Of a stretch of 64,000 nucleotides of DNA, positions 16,603-29,123 are shown in pieces. The position numbers and the translations under genes were made by a program. The stretch's first letter is position 1. Every line of letters starts with the position of its first letter. The stretch spans positions 62,001 through 126,000 of the forward strand of contig NZ_JANCPR020000017.1 of NCBI RefSeq assembly GCF_028657195.3. The letters are read 5' to 3'. Under the pieces are notes generated by a model. It was not told the DNA's origin and made no database searches. It worked only from the letters and a program-made list of their open reading frames with translations. The DNA comes from Streptomyces iconiensis (lineage in GTDB: Bacteria > Actinomycetota > Actinomycetes > Streptomycetales > Streptomycetaceae).

Positions 16603-18459
16603 GTGGCGACGCTGATCGAGGACTACGCGCTGATCGGGGACATGCAGACGGCGGCCCTGGTCTCCAGGAACGGGTCGGTCGACTGGCTGTGCCTGCCCCG
16701 GTTCGACTCGCCCGCCGTCTTCGCGGGCCTCCTGGGCACCGACGAACACGGGTTCTGGCGGGTCGCACCCGCGCACGCGCAAGGGGGCTGCGCCACCCGG
16801 CGGCGCTACCGAGGTGAATCGCTCGTCCTGGAATCCGAGTGGGACACCCCGGAGGGGACCGTGCGCTTCACCGACTTCATGCCGCCGCGCGAGGACGCGG
16901 CGCCCTGCCTGGTGCGGATCGTCGAGGGCGTCAGCGGGCGGGTGCGGATCAGTTCGGCGCTGCGGATGCGGTTCAGCTACGGCCGTATCGTCCCGTGGGT
17001 GCAGCGAGAGAGCGCGGCCGGGCTGCCCGACCGTACCGTCGCCGTCGCCGGGCCCGACTCGCTGTGGCTGGACACCGACGTGCCCACGTACGGCAGCGAC
17101 CTGACCACACACGCCGACTTCACCGTCGCAGCCGGCCAGCGCGTCACCCTCACCCTCAGCTGGCGGCCCTCGCACCTTTCGGCGCCGCCCCGGCCCGAGG
17201 CACGCGAACTGCTGCGCGGCACCGAGCGGTTCTGGGCGGCGTGGACCGACCAGTGCAGCTACGAAGGGCCCTGGCGCGAGGCCGTCGTCCGCTCCCTGAT
17301 CACGCTCAAGGCCCTCACCTACGCGCCCACCGGCGGCATCGTCGCAGCGCCCACCACCTCGCTGCCCGAGGAGATCGGCGGCGTACGCAACTGGGACTAC
17401 CGCTACACCTGGCTGCGCGACGCGGCGATGACCCTGACCGCGCTGCTGCGCACCGGCTACCGCGAGGAGGCACGCCGGTGGCGCGAGTGGCTGCTGCGCG
17501 CCGTCGCCGGCGATGCGCAGAACCTCCAGATCATGTACGGGGTCGCGGGTGAACGCGAGCTGTCCGAGGCGGAGTTGCCCTGGCTGCCCGGCTACGAGGG
17601 CTCAGGGCCCGTACGCATCGGCAACGGCGCCGCTGCCCAGCTCCAGCTCGACGTGTACGGGGAGGTCGTCGACGCGCTCTACCTCGGCCAGACCTCCGGG
17701 CTCTCGCGCGACGACAGCACCCACATCCTCCAGATGAAGCTCATGAACTACCTGGAGTCCAACTGGCGCGAGCCGGACGAGGGGATCTGGGAAGTACGCG
17801 GCCCCCGCCGCCACTTCACCCACTCCAAGGTCATGACATGGGTCGCGGCCGACCGCACCGTACGCCGCCTCTCCCGGCTCGGCCTGGAAGGCCCCGTCGC
17901 CCGGTGGCGTGCCCTGCGCGACGAGGTGCACAGGGAGGTGTGCGCCAAGGGGTACGACGCGGACCGCAACACCTTCACCCAGTCCTACGGTTCCCGCGAG
18001 CTGGACGCCTCACTGCTGCTCATCCCGCAGGTCGGCTTCCTGCCGCCGGGTGACCCGCGCGTCGTCGGCACCGTCGAGGCCGTACAGCGCGAGCTGTGCG
18101 AGGACGGCTTCGTGCGGCGCTACCCCGTTGCGGGCGGTGCGGGCGGTGCGGGCGGTGCGGGCGGTGCGGGCGGTGCGGGCGGTGCGGCCGGCGACGCGGG
18201 GGACGGGCTGCCCGGCGGCGAGGGCGTCTTCCTCGCCTGCTCCTTCTGGCTCGCCCACGACCTCGCCCTCATCGGCCGGCCGGCCGAGGGGCGCGCGCTC
18301 TTCGAACGCCTTCTGGCGCTCCGCAACGACCTCGGCCTGCTCGCCGAGGAGTGGGACACGGTGCGCCTGCGCCAGGTCGGCAACTTTCCCCAGGCGTTCA
18401 GCCACGTCCCCCTCATCGACGCGGCCCTCGGCCTGGGCGGCGGGCGCCTCACCATGTGA
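16603..18459 (+). CDS. Glycoside hydrolase family 15 (glucoamylase/trehalase-like)
   Basis: The roughly 618-residue protein opens with IEDYALIGDMQTAALVSRNGSVDWLCLPRFDS, the standard start of actinobacterial GH15 proteins. The catalytic region GGVRNWDYRYTWLRDAAMTL follows, and near the end come LLAEEWD and GNFPQAFSHVPLIDAAL. GTG 16603 is chosen because homology begins directly there. Residues about 510-530 are a run of GGA repeats encoded by a 9-base tandem repeat. The enzyme probably hydrolyses alpha-glucosidic bonds in the cytoplasm, with trehalose or maltooligosaccharides as likely substrates. Confidence 0.9.
   Translation: MATLIEDYALIGDMQTAALVSRNGSVDWLCLPRFDSPAVFAGLLGTDEHGFWRVAPAHAQGGCATRRRYRGESLVLESEWDTPEGTVRFTDFMPPREDAAPCLVRIVEGVSGRVRISSALRMRFSYGRIVPWVQRESAAGLPDRTVAVAGPDSLWLDTDVPTYGSDLTTHADFTVAAGQRVTLTLSWRPSHLSAPPRPEARELLRGTERFWAAWTDQCSYEGPWREAVVRSLITLKALTYAPTGGIVAAPTTSLPEEIGGVRNWDYRYTWLRDAAMTLTALLRTGYREEARRWREWLLRAVAGDAQNLQIMYGVAGERELSEAELPWLPGYEGSGPVRIGNGAAAQLQLDVYGEVVDALYLGQTSGLSRDDSTHILQMKLMNYLESNWREPDEGIWEVRGPRRHFTHSKVMTWVAADRTVRRLSRLGLEGPVARWRALRDEVHREVCAKGYDADRNTFTQSYGSRELDASLLLIPQVGFLPPGDPRVVGTVEAVQRELCEDGFVRRYPVAGGAGGAGGAGGAGGAGGAAGDAGDGLPGGEGVFLACSFWLAHDLALIGRPAEGRALFERLLALRNDLGLLAEEWDTVRLRQVGNFPQAFSHVPLIDAALGLGGGRLTM
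18130..18188 (+). repeat. 9-base tandem repeat inside the GH15 gene
   Basis: About six copies of GCGGGCGGT encode a Gly-Gly-Ala run in a surface loop of the GH15 protein. The unit keeps the reading frame, so copy number could vary without breaking the gene. Confidence 0.85.
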
Positions 18460-18461
18460 AG

Positions 18462-18478
18462 GCGGCCTCTTAAGCCGC
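18462..18478 (+). terminator. Small hairpin after the GH15 gene
   Basis: GCGGC / GCCGC arms flank the loop CTCTTAA two bases after the stop codon. No T-run follows, so it is only a weak terminator candidate. Confidence 0.4.
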
Positions 18479-18547
18479 AGTTGAGCGTCGCCGCCCATGC
18501 TCCGGTAACGGGAACCGAGGAGCGGGGACCGGGGAGCGGAGGACGCG

Positions 18548-18760
18548 ATGCAGTTCGCACGGAGAGCGCTGATCGCCGTGGGCAGGGCGCTGGTGATGTA
18601 CGGAAGCCTGTGGGTCCATGTGCCCCACACGTGGGTGCACGAGGAGCTCCGCAGGCAGAGCAGGGAAGCGCCGGAGGAGCCCGGCGGGGCGGAGGCGCGG
18701 ACCGGGGGCGCGCATGACCAGCGAACAGTTCCGGTGTTCAACAAAGTCCACGTGGAATAG
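18548..18760 (+). CDS. Small hypothetical protein
   Basis: The 70-codon frame starts with ATG after a strong Shine-Dalgarno (GCGGAGGACGCG). Its product begins with a basic hydrophobic segment (FARRALIAVGRALVMYGSLWVHV) and continues with a charged, probably disordered tail. It lies between the GH15 gene and the biosynthetic operon, 100 bases before the acyl-AMP ligase. I do not recognise it; the ribosome site is the main reason to list it. Confidence 0.45.
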   Translation: MQFARRALIAVGRALVMYGSLWVHVPHTWVHEELRRQSREAPEEPGGAEARTGGAHDQRTVPVFNKVHVE

Positions 18761-18860
18761 AGGGGGATTTGAGAGGTCGGGGCCAAGCTCTGGCCAGAGA
18801 TGACGGGTTGGAGGTCGTCTGGAGAGGCGCCCGTCCCTGGGGCGGGCGGCCAACGGGGTT

Positions 18861-20621
18861 ATGGGGGCGAAGATGACGGTGCCCGGGAACTTCACCGAAC
18901 TCGCGGTGCGCAGAATGGAGGAGCACTCCGAGGACGAGGCGTACGCGTTCGTCACGGCGGACCGCGACGACAAGCTCGAAGCGGACACCCTCACCTACGG
19001 AGAGCTGCGAAGGCGGGCGTTCGGTCTGGCCTCCTGGCTCCAGGAACGCGGCTGCCACGGGCAGCGCGTCCTCATCCTGCACACCGACGGGAAGCAGTTC
19101 GTCAGCAGCTTCCTCGGCTGCCTCCTCGCGGGCGCCGTCGCCGTTCCCGCGCCGCCTCCCAGCGGGGCGCGGCAGAACGTGGAGCGCGTGGCGAACATCG
19201 TCAGGGACGCCGCCATCAGCTATCTGATGACCGACTCGGCGAACGCCTCGTCCGTCTCCCAGCTTCTCGCCAACATCGGGCACCCGGAGGTCGTCTGTCT
19301 GGCGACCGACCGTGCCCAGCCCGGCGGGGGCGGGGCATGGAGCGAGCCGGGGCTGTTCGCGGACGATGTCGCCTACCTTCAGTACACCTCCGGCTCGGTG
19401 AGCGAACCCAAGGGCGTGATGGTCACGCACCGCAACATGCTCGCCAACCAGGAGGCCATCCACCAGGCCATGCGCACCACGCGGGACTCCGTCGTCGGCG
19501 GCTGGCTGCCCTTCCACCACGACATGGGGCTCGTCGGGCATCTGCTCCACCCGCTGTGGCTGGGCAGCAGGGGCGTGCTGATGCCGCCCATCACCTTCGT
19601 GAAGCGGCCCGTGCGCTGGCTGCGCATGATCGACGAGTTCGGCATCACCACGGGCGGCGGGCCCAACCTCGGCTACGACCTGTGCGTGCGCCGCGTCAAG
19701 GACGAGCAGATCGGCGCGCTGGACCTGTCCCGCTGGGAGACGGCCGTCAACGGCGCCGAGCCGGTACGGGCCGAGACCATGGACGCGTTCGCCGGCAGGT
19801 TCGCCTCCACGGGGTTCCGGCGCACGGCGTTCTACCCCTGTTACGGGCTCGCCGAGGCCACCCTCCTCGTGACCGGCGGTGTTCCCGGGCAGCCGGCCAG
19901 GGAACGGGCCGTGGACGCCGCGCATCTCGAACACCACCGGATGCGCGGGGCACGGGCGGGCAAGTCGGCGCGCACGCTGGTCAGTTCGGGCATCCCGCAC
20001 GGCTGCGACGTACGCGTGGTGGACCCCGAGAGCCATGCGCAGCTGCCCGACGGGCGGGTGGGTGAGGTGTGGATACGGGGCGAGAGCGTCGCGCACGGCT
20101 ACTGGAACAGGCCGCTGGAGAACGCCCACGCCTTCCGCGCGGCGACCAGCGACGGCACCGGGGGCTTCCTGCGCACCGGCGATCTCGGCGTGCTCGACGG
20201 CGGCGAACTGTTCGTGACGGGGCGGCTCAAGGACATCATGATCGTGGCGGGGCGCAACCTCTACCCGCAGGACATCGAGCGCAGCGTCCAGCGGGTGAGC
20301 GCGCTCTTCGGCTCCAGCGCTGCCTTTGCCGTCGAGTCCGACCGTGACCACGTGGTCGTCGTCCAGGAGGTGCGCACCAGCCGCGACTTCGACGCCGAAC
20401 TGGCTTCCCTGGCAGCCGCCGTGCAGAAGTGCGTGGCCAAGGAGTTCGAGGTGGCGTCCGAGAACGTGCTCCTCGTACGGCCGGGAACCGTACGCAGGAC
20501 CACCAGCGGCAAGCTCCAGCGCGGCGCCATGCGGCGGATGTTCCTGGACGGGCAGATCCAGCCGCTCCACGAGGTCGTCGCACCCGAGGTACGCGAGCTG
20601 GTGGCGGAGCGGGCGCGATGA
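18861..20621 (+). CDS. Fatty acyl-AMP ligase (FAAL), starter-acid activation
   Basis: The 586-residue adenylate-forming enzyme has the ATP-binding motif YTSGSVSEPKGVMVTHRNM, HHDMGLVGH, the FAAL-typical NLGYDLCVRRV and YPCYGLAEATLLVTGG, and a C-terminal lysine region TTSGKLQRGAMRRM. FAALs turn a free fatty acid into acyl-AMP and load it onto an ACP rather than CoA. It is the first gene of the long operon and overlaps the next gene by ATGA. The probable acceptor is the ACP at 24311. The ATG at 18873 is an alternative start. Confidence 0.92.
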   Translation: MGAKMTVPGNFTELAVRRMEEHSEDEAYAFVTADRDDKLEADTLTYGELRRRAFGLASWLQERGCHGQRVLILHTDGKQFVSSFLGCLLAGAVAVPAPPPSGARQNVERVANIVRDAAISYLMTDSANASSVSQLLANIGHPEVVCLATDRAQPGGGGAWSEPGLFADDVAYLQYTSGSVSEPKGVMVTHRNMLANQEAIHQAMRTTRDSVVGGWLPFHHDMGLVGHLLHPLWLGSRGVLMPPITFVKRPVRWLRMIDEFGITTGGGPNLGYDLCVRRVKDEQIGALDLSRWETAVNGAEPVRAETMDAFAGRFASTGFRRTAFYPCYGLAEATLLVTGGVPGQPARERAVDAAHLEHHRMRGARAGKSARTLVSSGIPHGCDVRVVDPESHAQLPDGRVGEVWIRGESVAHGYWNRPLENAHAFRAATSDGTGGFLRTGDLGVLDGGELFVTGRLKDIMIVAGRNLYPQDIERSVQRVSALFGSSAAFAVESDRDHVVVVQEVRTSRDFDAELASLAAAVQKCVAKEFEVASENVLLVRPGTVRRTTSGKLQRGAMRRMFLDGQIQPLHEVVAPEVRELVAERAR

Positions 20622-22501
20622 CCGTACTGAGCGAACGGCTGGCAGCCGACGGGCCGGAGGACCCGGCCGCCGACCGCTGGCCCCTCGCGCAGCGCCTGGA
20701 CGCGCGGCTCGGTGACCCCACCGACGGCAGCGGCCCGCTCAGTTACGCCACGGCGGCGCGCGAGGACACCGGCGAGGAGTTCCCCGCCGGGGCCTGCGCC
20801 GCGCTCGACAGGCTCGGTGTCCAGCACTTCTACGTGCCGGCGCAGTACGGCGGCGCGCTCACCGGGCTGCCGCAGCTCCTGGAGATCGTCCGCACCCTGG
20901 CCCGGCGCGATCTGACCACCGCCATCGGCCACGGCAAGACGTTCCTGGGCGCGGTGTGCATCTGGGTCGCCGAGGACCGCGCGGGTGCGGCGCGGCTGGC
21001 CGAACTCGTCCGCGCGGGAGAGCCCGTCTCGCTCGGGCTCACCGAACGCACGCACGGCAGCGACCTGATGGCGGGCGAGGTCGTCGCCGACCGCACTGCG
21101 CGCGGGTACCGCATCACCGGCGAGAAGTGGCTCATCAACAACGCCACCCGGGGCCGCCTGGTGTGTCTGCTGGCCCGGACCAGGGCCGAGGGCGGGCCGC
21201 GCGGCTTCAGCCTGCTCCTGGTGGACAAGAACGAGCTGCCGGCCGGCACCTACCGCACCCTGCCCAAGGTGCGCACCCTGGGCATACGCGGCGCCGACAT
21301 CAGCGGTATCGCCTTCGACGGCGCCCCGGTCGGCCGCGAGTGCCTCGTGGGACGCGAGGGCGAGGGGCCCGAGACCGTTCTCAAGTCCCTCCAGATCACC
21401 CGCTCCCTGTGCACCGCGCTCTCCCTCGGCGCCGCCGACCACGGGCTGCGCCTCGCGTACGGCTTCGCCGCCGGGCGCGAGCTGTACGGGCGCCGCCTGC
21501 TGGACCTGCCCATGGCGCGGCGCACCCTCGCCGAGAGCTACGCCGATCTGCTCGCCACCGAGGCGCTGAGCACCGTGGCCGCGCGCAGCATCCACACGCT
21601 GCCGGGCGAGCTGAGCGTCACCTCGGCCGTCGCCAAGTACCTGGTGCCCACGGTCGTCGACGACCTCGTCGCACGGCTGCGGGGCGTGCTGGGCGCACGC
21701 TCCTTCCTCGCCGACCACTACGCGCACGGCCGCTTCCAGAAGCTGGAGCGCGACCACAGGATCGTCGGCATCTTCGACGGCAACACGATGGTCAACCTGT
21801 ACGCGCTCACCGCGCAGTTCCGTACCCTCGCCCGCAACCACCCGCGGGACTGGACAGGGAGCGTGGAGCGCACGGCGACCTTCTCCCTCGGCCACCCGCT
21901 GCCCGAGCTGCGGCCCGAACGCCTGAGCCTGCTCGTGCGGCGCGGCAGCACCCTGATGGGGTCCCTGCCGGCTTCGGCCGAGGCGCTGGCAGCGGCGGCC
22001 GGGCGTGACCCCTCGCTGACCAGGGCGGCGCGGCTGGCGCTGCGCCTGGTGGGCGCCGCCGCCGAACTGCATGCCCGGATGGGCGCTGCCCGGCTCGTCC
22101 CCGGCGGGGCACCCGTGGAGAGCTTCGACCTGGCACGCGGCTACAGCGTCTGCTTCGCCGCCGCCTGCGCGCTGGGGCTGTGGCGGCACAACGGGTTCCT
22201 CTCGCCCGGCGCTCCGGAGTCCGGCGCTCCCGGGTCCGCGACACGGGGGGCCGCGGCGCCGGGGGCCGGCACGCGCCAGTGCTGGCTGGAAGGCGTACTG
22301 GACCGGCTCTTGAGCCGCCTGGAGGAAGCTGTCCCCGGGTGCACGGGACCGCTGCCCCGGTCCCGGAGCACCAGAGAGGCCGAGGAGGAGGCACGGGAGC
22401 CGTTGTACGAGCGGCTGTTGGCAGGGATGGCCGGACAGTACGAGGCGGGAGAGCTGTTCTCCCTGCTCCCGTGCCGAATAGCGGAGGGGCCGCCATGCTG
22501 A
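20618..22501 (+). CDS. Acyl-CoA dehydrogenase-like flavoprotein 1 (acyl-ACP desaturation)
   Basis: The 627-residue protein carries an ACAD core: VSLGLTERTHGSDLMAGEV, GEKWLINNATRGRLVCLLART, then RELYGRRLLDLPMARRTLAES and HRIVGIFDGNTMVN. A C-terminal extension of about 200 residues includes a repetitive Ser/Ala/Gly/Pro stretch (SPGAPESGAPGSATRG). By analogy with the paired ACADs beside FAAL-type ligases in ramoplanin and enduracidin clusters, it would introduce a double bond into the ACP-bound acyl chain. It is coupled to both neighbours by overlaps (4 and 7 bases). Confidence 0.85.
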   Translation: MTVLSERLAADGPEDPAADRWPLAQRLDARLGDPTDGSGPLSYATAAREDTGEEFPAGACAALDRLGVQHFYVPAQYGGALTGLPQLLEIVRTLARRDLTTAIGHGKTFLGAVCIWVAEDRAGAARLAELVRAGEPVSLGLTERTHGSDLMAGEVVADRTARGYRITGEKWLINNATRGRLVCLLARTRAEGGPRGFSLLLVDKNELPAGTYRTLPKVRTLGIRGADISGIAFDGAPVGRECLVGREGEGPETVLKSLQITRSLCTALSLGAADHGLRLAYGFAAGRELYGRRLLDLPMARRTLAESYADLLATEALSTVAARSIHTLPGELSVTSAVAKYLVPTVVDDLVARLRGVLGARSFLADHYAHGRFQKLERDHRIVGIFDGNTMVNLYALTAQFRTLARNHPRDWTGSVERTATFSLGHPLPELRPERLSLLVRRGSTLMGSLPASAEALAAAAGRDPSLTRAARLALRLVGAAAELHARMGAARLVPGGAPVESFDLARGYSVCFAAACALGLWRHNGFLSPGAPESGAPGSATRGAAAPGAGTRQCWLEGVLDRLLSRLEEAVPGCTGPLPRSRSTREAEEEAREPLYERLLAGMAGQYEAGELFSLLPCRIAEGPPC

Positions 22502-24273
22502 CACCGACCGAGGAAGAGACCCGTGTCCAGCACAGGGTCGCCGACCTGGAACGCCGGTTCGGTGACCCGTCAGAGCCGGACAACCCGCTCGGGCTCACCG
22601 CGCTGCTGGAGGCCGACGAGCGCGGCGAACTGCTCGCGCTCGCCGAGGAGGAGCTGACCGACTTCGGCCTCAACGCCGAGTTCGTGCCCCGCGAGTGGGG
22701 CGGCAGGCTCGACCGTATCGACACCATGGGCAGGGTCCTGCGTACCGTCTTCCGGCGCGACGCCAGCCTCGGCCTCGGCTACGGCGCCACCACCTTCCTC
22801 GCCGCCATCGCCGTATGGGCGGCGGGCACCGAGGACCAGCGGCGGCGGGTGGCCGAACTCCTCCTGAACGGCGGCAGGCTGGCCATCGCCTACCACGAGC
22901 TGGCGCACGGCAACGACTTCGTGCGCAACGAGTTCCGCGCGAAGCCCACCCCCGAGGGCTTCGTCCTCGACGGGGCCAAGCACGTCATCAACAACGTCGT
23001 ACGCGCGGAGGCACTCGTCCTGTTCAGCCGCACCGACGAGGCAGCGGGCAGCCGCAGCCACTCCGTGCTGCTCATCGAGAAGGACCGGCTGCCCGCCGGT
23101 GACGGGTACATGCGCTATCTGCCGCGCTACGCCACCGTCGGCGTACGCGGCTGCCAGAACGCGGGCATCGAGTTCACCGACTGCCCCGTGGGGCCCGAAG
23201 CGCTCGTCGGCGAGCTGGGCGACGGCGTCGAACTCGCCCTGCGGTCCTTCCAGATCACCCGCAGCGTGCTGCCCTCGATGATCCTCGGCGGCGGCGACAC
23301 GGCGCTGCGCACCGCCGTCAGCTTCGCGCTGGACCGGCAGCTCTACAACCGTTCCGTACTGGAGATCCCGCACGCACGCGCCACCCTCGCCGGGGCCTTC
23401 ACCGATCTGCTGGTCTGCGACTGCCTCGCGCTGGCCGCGACCCGGGCCGTGCATCTGCTGCCCGGCGAGACCAGCGTCTACGCCGCCGCCGTCAAGTACC
23501 TGCTGCCCAAGCTGCTCACCGAGACCACCTACGACCTGTCCATCGTGCTGGGCGCCAACTTCTATGTGCGCGGTGGGGAGTACGGCGCGTTCCAGAAGCA
23601 CGTACGCGATCTGCCGATGATCAGCCTCGGGCACGCGGGGACGGCGGCCTGCCAGGCGACGATCATCCCGCAGCTGGCCCGGCTGGCACGCACCGCGTGG
23701 TTCAAGGGCGCACCCGCGCCCGCCGGGCTCTTCCGCCTCCGCGAGTGCCTGCCGCCCCTGGACCCCTCACGGCTGGCGCTCGTCGCCGGAACCGACGCGC
23801 TGGCCTGCTCGCTCAACGGCGCAGCCGAAGCCGTCGAGGAGGAGTGCGCGCGGCGCGGGCAAGGCGGCGCGCGGGTCGCCGGGGCCGCCGGGGCCGCCGA
23901 GTATGGGGAGGCGCTGGGTGCGCTCGCGCGCGAGATGGAGGACGAGCTGCGCAGCCTCCAGGAGGAGTGCGCCGCGATGACCGCCAAGGACAGAACGGTG
24001 CTGGCCAGCCCCCGCGCCTACGCCGTGGCCGACCGTTACGCGCTGCTGCTGGCGGCGGCTGCCTGCCTGGGTGTGTGGCTCCAGACGGACGACGAGGGCT
24101 TCCTCGCCGGGCCCGAATGGCTGGCAGCCGCGCTCAGCCGGCTGGGCAAGCGGCTGGGCCGCCCGCTGCCCAAGCTGCCCGCCGGGTGCGAGGACCGCCT
24201 CCTGGACGAGGTGCTCTCGCGCTACCACGAGGCCCGCAGTTACGACCTGTACGACACCCCGATCGCAGGCTGA
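22495..24273 (+). CDS. Acyl-CoA dehydrogenase-like flavoprotein 2 (acyl-ACP desaturation)
   Basis: The 592-residue paralogue of the preceding protein has HELAHGNDFVRNEF, GAKHVINNVVRAEALVLFSRT and RQLYNRSVLEIPHARATLAGAF, with the same C-terminal extension (a repetitive Ala/Gly segment near residues 460-475). It is divergent enough from the first copy to suggest a different bond or a heteromeric complex. The ATG at 22495 overlaps the end of the upstream gene. The two together could make a conjugated diene, as inferred for the ramoplanin and enduracidin side chains. Confidence 0.85.
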   Translation: MLTPTEEETRVQHRVADLERRFGDPSEPDNPLGLTALLEADERGELLALAEEELTDFGLNAEFVPREWGGRLDRIDTMGRVLRTVFRRDASLGLGYGATTFLAAIAVWAAGTEDQRRRVAELLLNGGRLAIAYHELAHGNDFVRNEFRAKPTPEGFVLDGAKHVINNVVRAEALVLFSRTDEAAGSRSHSVLLIEKDRLPAGDGYMRYLPRYATVGVRGCQNAGIEFTDCPVGPEALVGELGDGVELALRSFQITRSVLPSMILGGGDTALRTAVSFALDRQLYNRSVLEIPHARATLAGAFTDLLVCDCLALAATRAVHLLPGETSVYAAAVKYLLPKLLTETTYDLSIVLGANFYVRGGEYGAFQKHVRDLPMISLGHAGTAACQATIIPQLARLARTAWFKGAPAPAGLFRLRECLPPLDPSRLALVAGTDALACSLNGAAEAVEEECARRGQGGARVAGAAGAAEYGEALGALAREMEDELRSLQEECAAMTAKDRTVLASPRAYAVADRYALLLAAAACLGVWLQTDDEGFLAGPEWLAAALSRLGKRLGRPLPKLPAGCEDRLLDEVLSRYHEARSYDLYDTPIAG

Positions 24274-24310
24274 CCGTACACGCCCGTAGACGAGCTGCTG
24301 AGGAGCACAC

Positions 24311-24814
24311 ATGGTGCCGCAATCCACCGGGGCGCAGCCCCCGGGCCCCCGGGCGACCGGGCTGGTGGACCGCGTGGCCGGGCGTGCGGCCGGGCGTGAG
24401 GACGTCGGCGAACGCGGGTTCCGGGATTGGCTGGCCGCTCGGCTCAGCGAGTTCCTTCAGCGCCCCGTCGCGGAGATCGACCCGCGTACTCCGTTCGCCG
24501 AGTACGGGCTCGACTCCGTTGCCGCGCTGAGTCTCTACGGGGACATCGAGGACGAGTTCGAGCTGTATCTCGAACCCACCGTCGCCTGGGACCACCCCAC
24601 CGTCGAGGACCTCGCCCGCTACCTCGCGCGCGAGTACGTCAAGCTCGGCGACGGGGAGAGCGGCGGCGAGGACACGTCCGAGGGCCGCGATGACTACCGC
24701 GGTGACCGAGAGAGCGGCGGCGAGGGAAGAGCTGAGGACAGGGCCGAGGACAGGGGCGAGGACAGGGGCGAGGGCGACAGCGGCAGCGCGAGCGACGGGC
24801 GACCGGAGGTGTAG
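24311..24814 (+). CDS. Acyl carrier protein (starter-chain carrier)
   Basis: The 167-residue protein has one ACP domain (residues about 35-115) with the phosphopantetheine site YGLDSVAAL, Ser69. The N-terminal Pro/Ala leader and a C-terminal acidic tail of EDRGEDRGEG repeats are low complexity. The ATG follows GAGGAG at good spacing. Its position after the ligase and the two ACADs suggests it holds the starter acid during activation and desaturation and delivers it to the KS. Confidence 0.9.
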   Translation: MVPQSTGAQPPGPRATGLVDRVAGRAAGREDVGERGFRDWLAARLSEFLQRPVAEIDPRTPFAEYGLDSVAALSLYGDIEDEFELYLEPTVAWDHPTVEDLARYLAREYVKLGDGESGGEDTSEGRDDYRGDRESGGEGRAEDRAEDRGEDRGEGDSGSASDGRPEV

Positions 24815-24819
24815 CGACC

Positions 24820-28022
<3,203 letters not shown>

Positions 28023-28023
<1 letters not shown>

Positions 28024-29123
28024 TGGCGGCGCACCCCGCCGGCCGCCCGGCGGGCAGCGCGGCACGCAACGGCCGGCGTGGCGCGGGCGCCGTCCAGCTC
28101 GCCGGCATCGGCACGGCGCTGCCGGGCGAACCCGTCGACAACGACCGGCTCTCGCGGCGCCTGGGCATCGCCTCCGAGTGGGTCGAGACGTTCATCGGCA
28201 CCCGTACCCGGTACTTCGCCGTCGATCTCGACACCGGGCGGGCGCGCTGGAGCCTGGAGGACCTGTGCACCGACGCCGCCGACCGCGCGCTCGCCGACGC
28301 GGGCGCCGAACCGGGTGACGTCGGCTTCATCGTCGTCGCCACCGCGACCCCCGACGCGCTGATGCCCACCACGGCCACCCTCCTCGCCGACCGGCTCGGC
28401 ATCGACGGCACGCCCGCCTACCAGCTCCAGTCCGGATGCACGGGCGCCGTCCAGGCGTTCGCGCTCGCCCTCGCGCTGCTGGAGACCGGCGCGGGCGGGG
28501 ACAGGCCGCTCGGGCTCGTCGTCGGAGGCGACGTGTGCAGCAAACACCTGGATCTGTGCCAGGACTTCAGGGAGCTGCCGCCAGGAGCGCTCGTCAACTA
28601 TGCGCTCTTCGGTGACGGTGCCGGAGCCGCCGTCGTCAGCCACGGCACGGGCAGGGCGGGTTCGCGGGCCGTACTCACCCGGGCCGAGCACCGCATGAGC
28701 GGGCTCGGGCTGCCACCGGGCCAGCGCCTCGAATGGTTCGGGGCCGCCGACCGGCACCCGTACAGACCCGCGGCGACCGAGGACTACAAGGCCATCGAGC
28801 ACCGTGTGCCCGCCATGGCGCTGGAGGTGCGCGACGAACTCCTCGACGCGCTCGGCTGGCCGCCCGAAAGCGTCGGGCATCTGCTTCCACCGCAGCTCAG
28901 CGGGCGGATGACCGAGCGGATCACGAGGGAGCTGAGCCACGGCCTTGAGTGGGACGCCGTCTCCTGTGTGGCGGAGACGGGGAACAACGGGAACGCGCTC
29001 GTCTTCCTGCAACTGGAGAAGCTCCTCGGCGGGTTCGGCCCCGGGCGGCGTGCCCTGGGCATCGCCATCGAGTCCAGCAAGTGGATCAAAGCAGGCTTCG
29101 CAGTGGAGGCGCACCATGGTTGA
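28023..29123 (+). CDS. FabH-like (KAS III) enzyme for tetronate ring formation
   Basis: The 366-residue thiolase-fold protein has the KAS III nucleophile Cys139 in LQSGCTGA and Asn in ETGNNGNA (321-322). The usual VPHQAN histidine motif, however, reads LLPPQLSG, with Pro290 at the His position. Members of this class (RkD in RK-682 and Agg1 in agglomerin biosynthesis) join a glyceryl-ACP to a beta-ketoacyl thioester to build the tetronate ring. That reaction needs no decarboxylation, which fits the lost His. The ATG overlaps the PKS stop by one base; a GTG lies directly upstream. It is 8 bases overlapped with the FkbH gene. Confidence 0.88.

Noticed and set aside
18130..18188. Possible CRISPR-like array
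   Set aside because: The repeats have no spacers and keep the reading frame of the GH15 gene; they are a coding minisatellite.
18788..18799. 12-base palindrome CTCTGGCCAGAG upstream of the FAAL gene
   Set aside because: Short and G+C-rich, so chance occurrence is likely, and no regulator is adjacent; not listed as an operator.
18738..20570. Minus-strand frame of 610 codons opposite the FAAL gene
   Set aside because: No motifs; the plus strand has full FAAL signatures and ribosome-site coupling.
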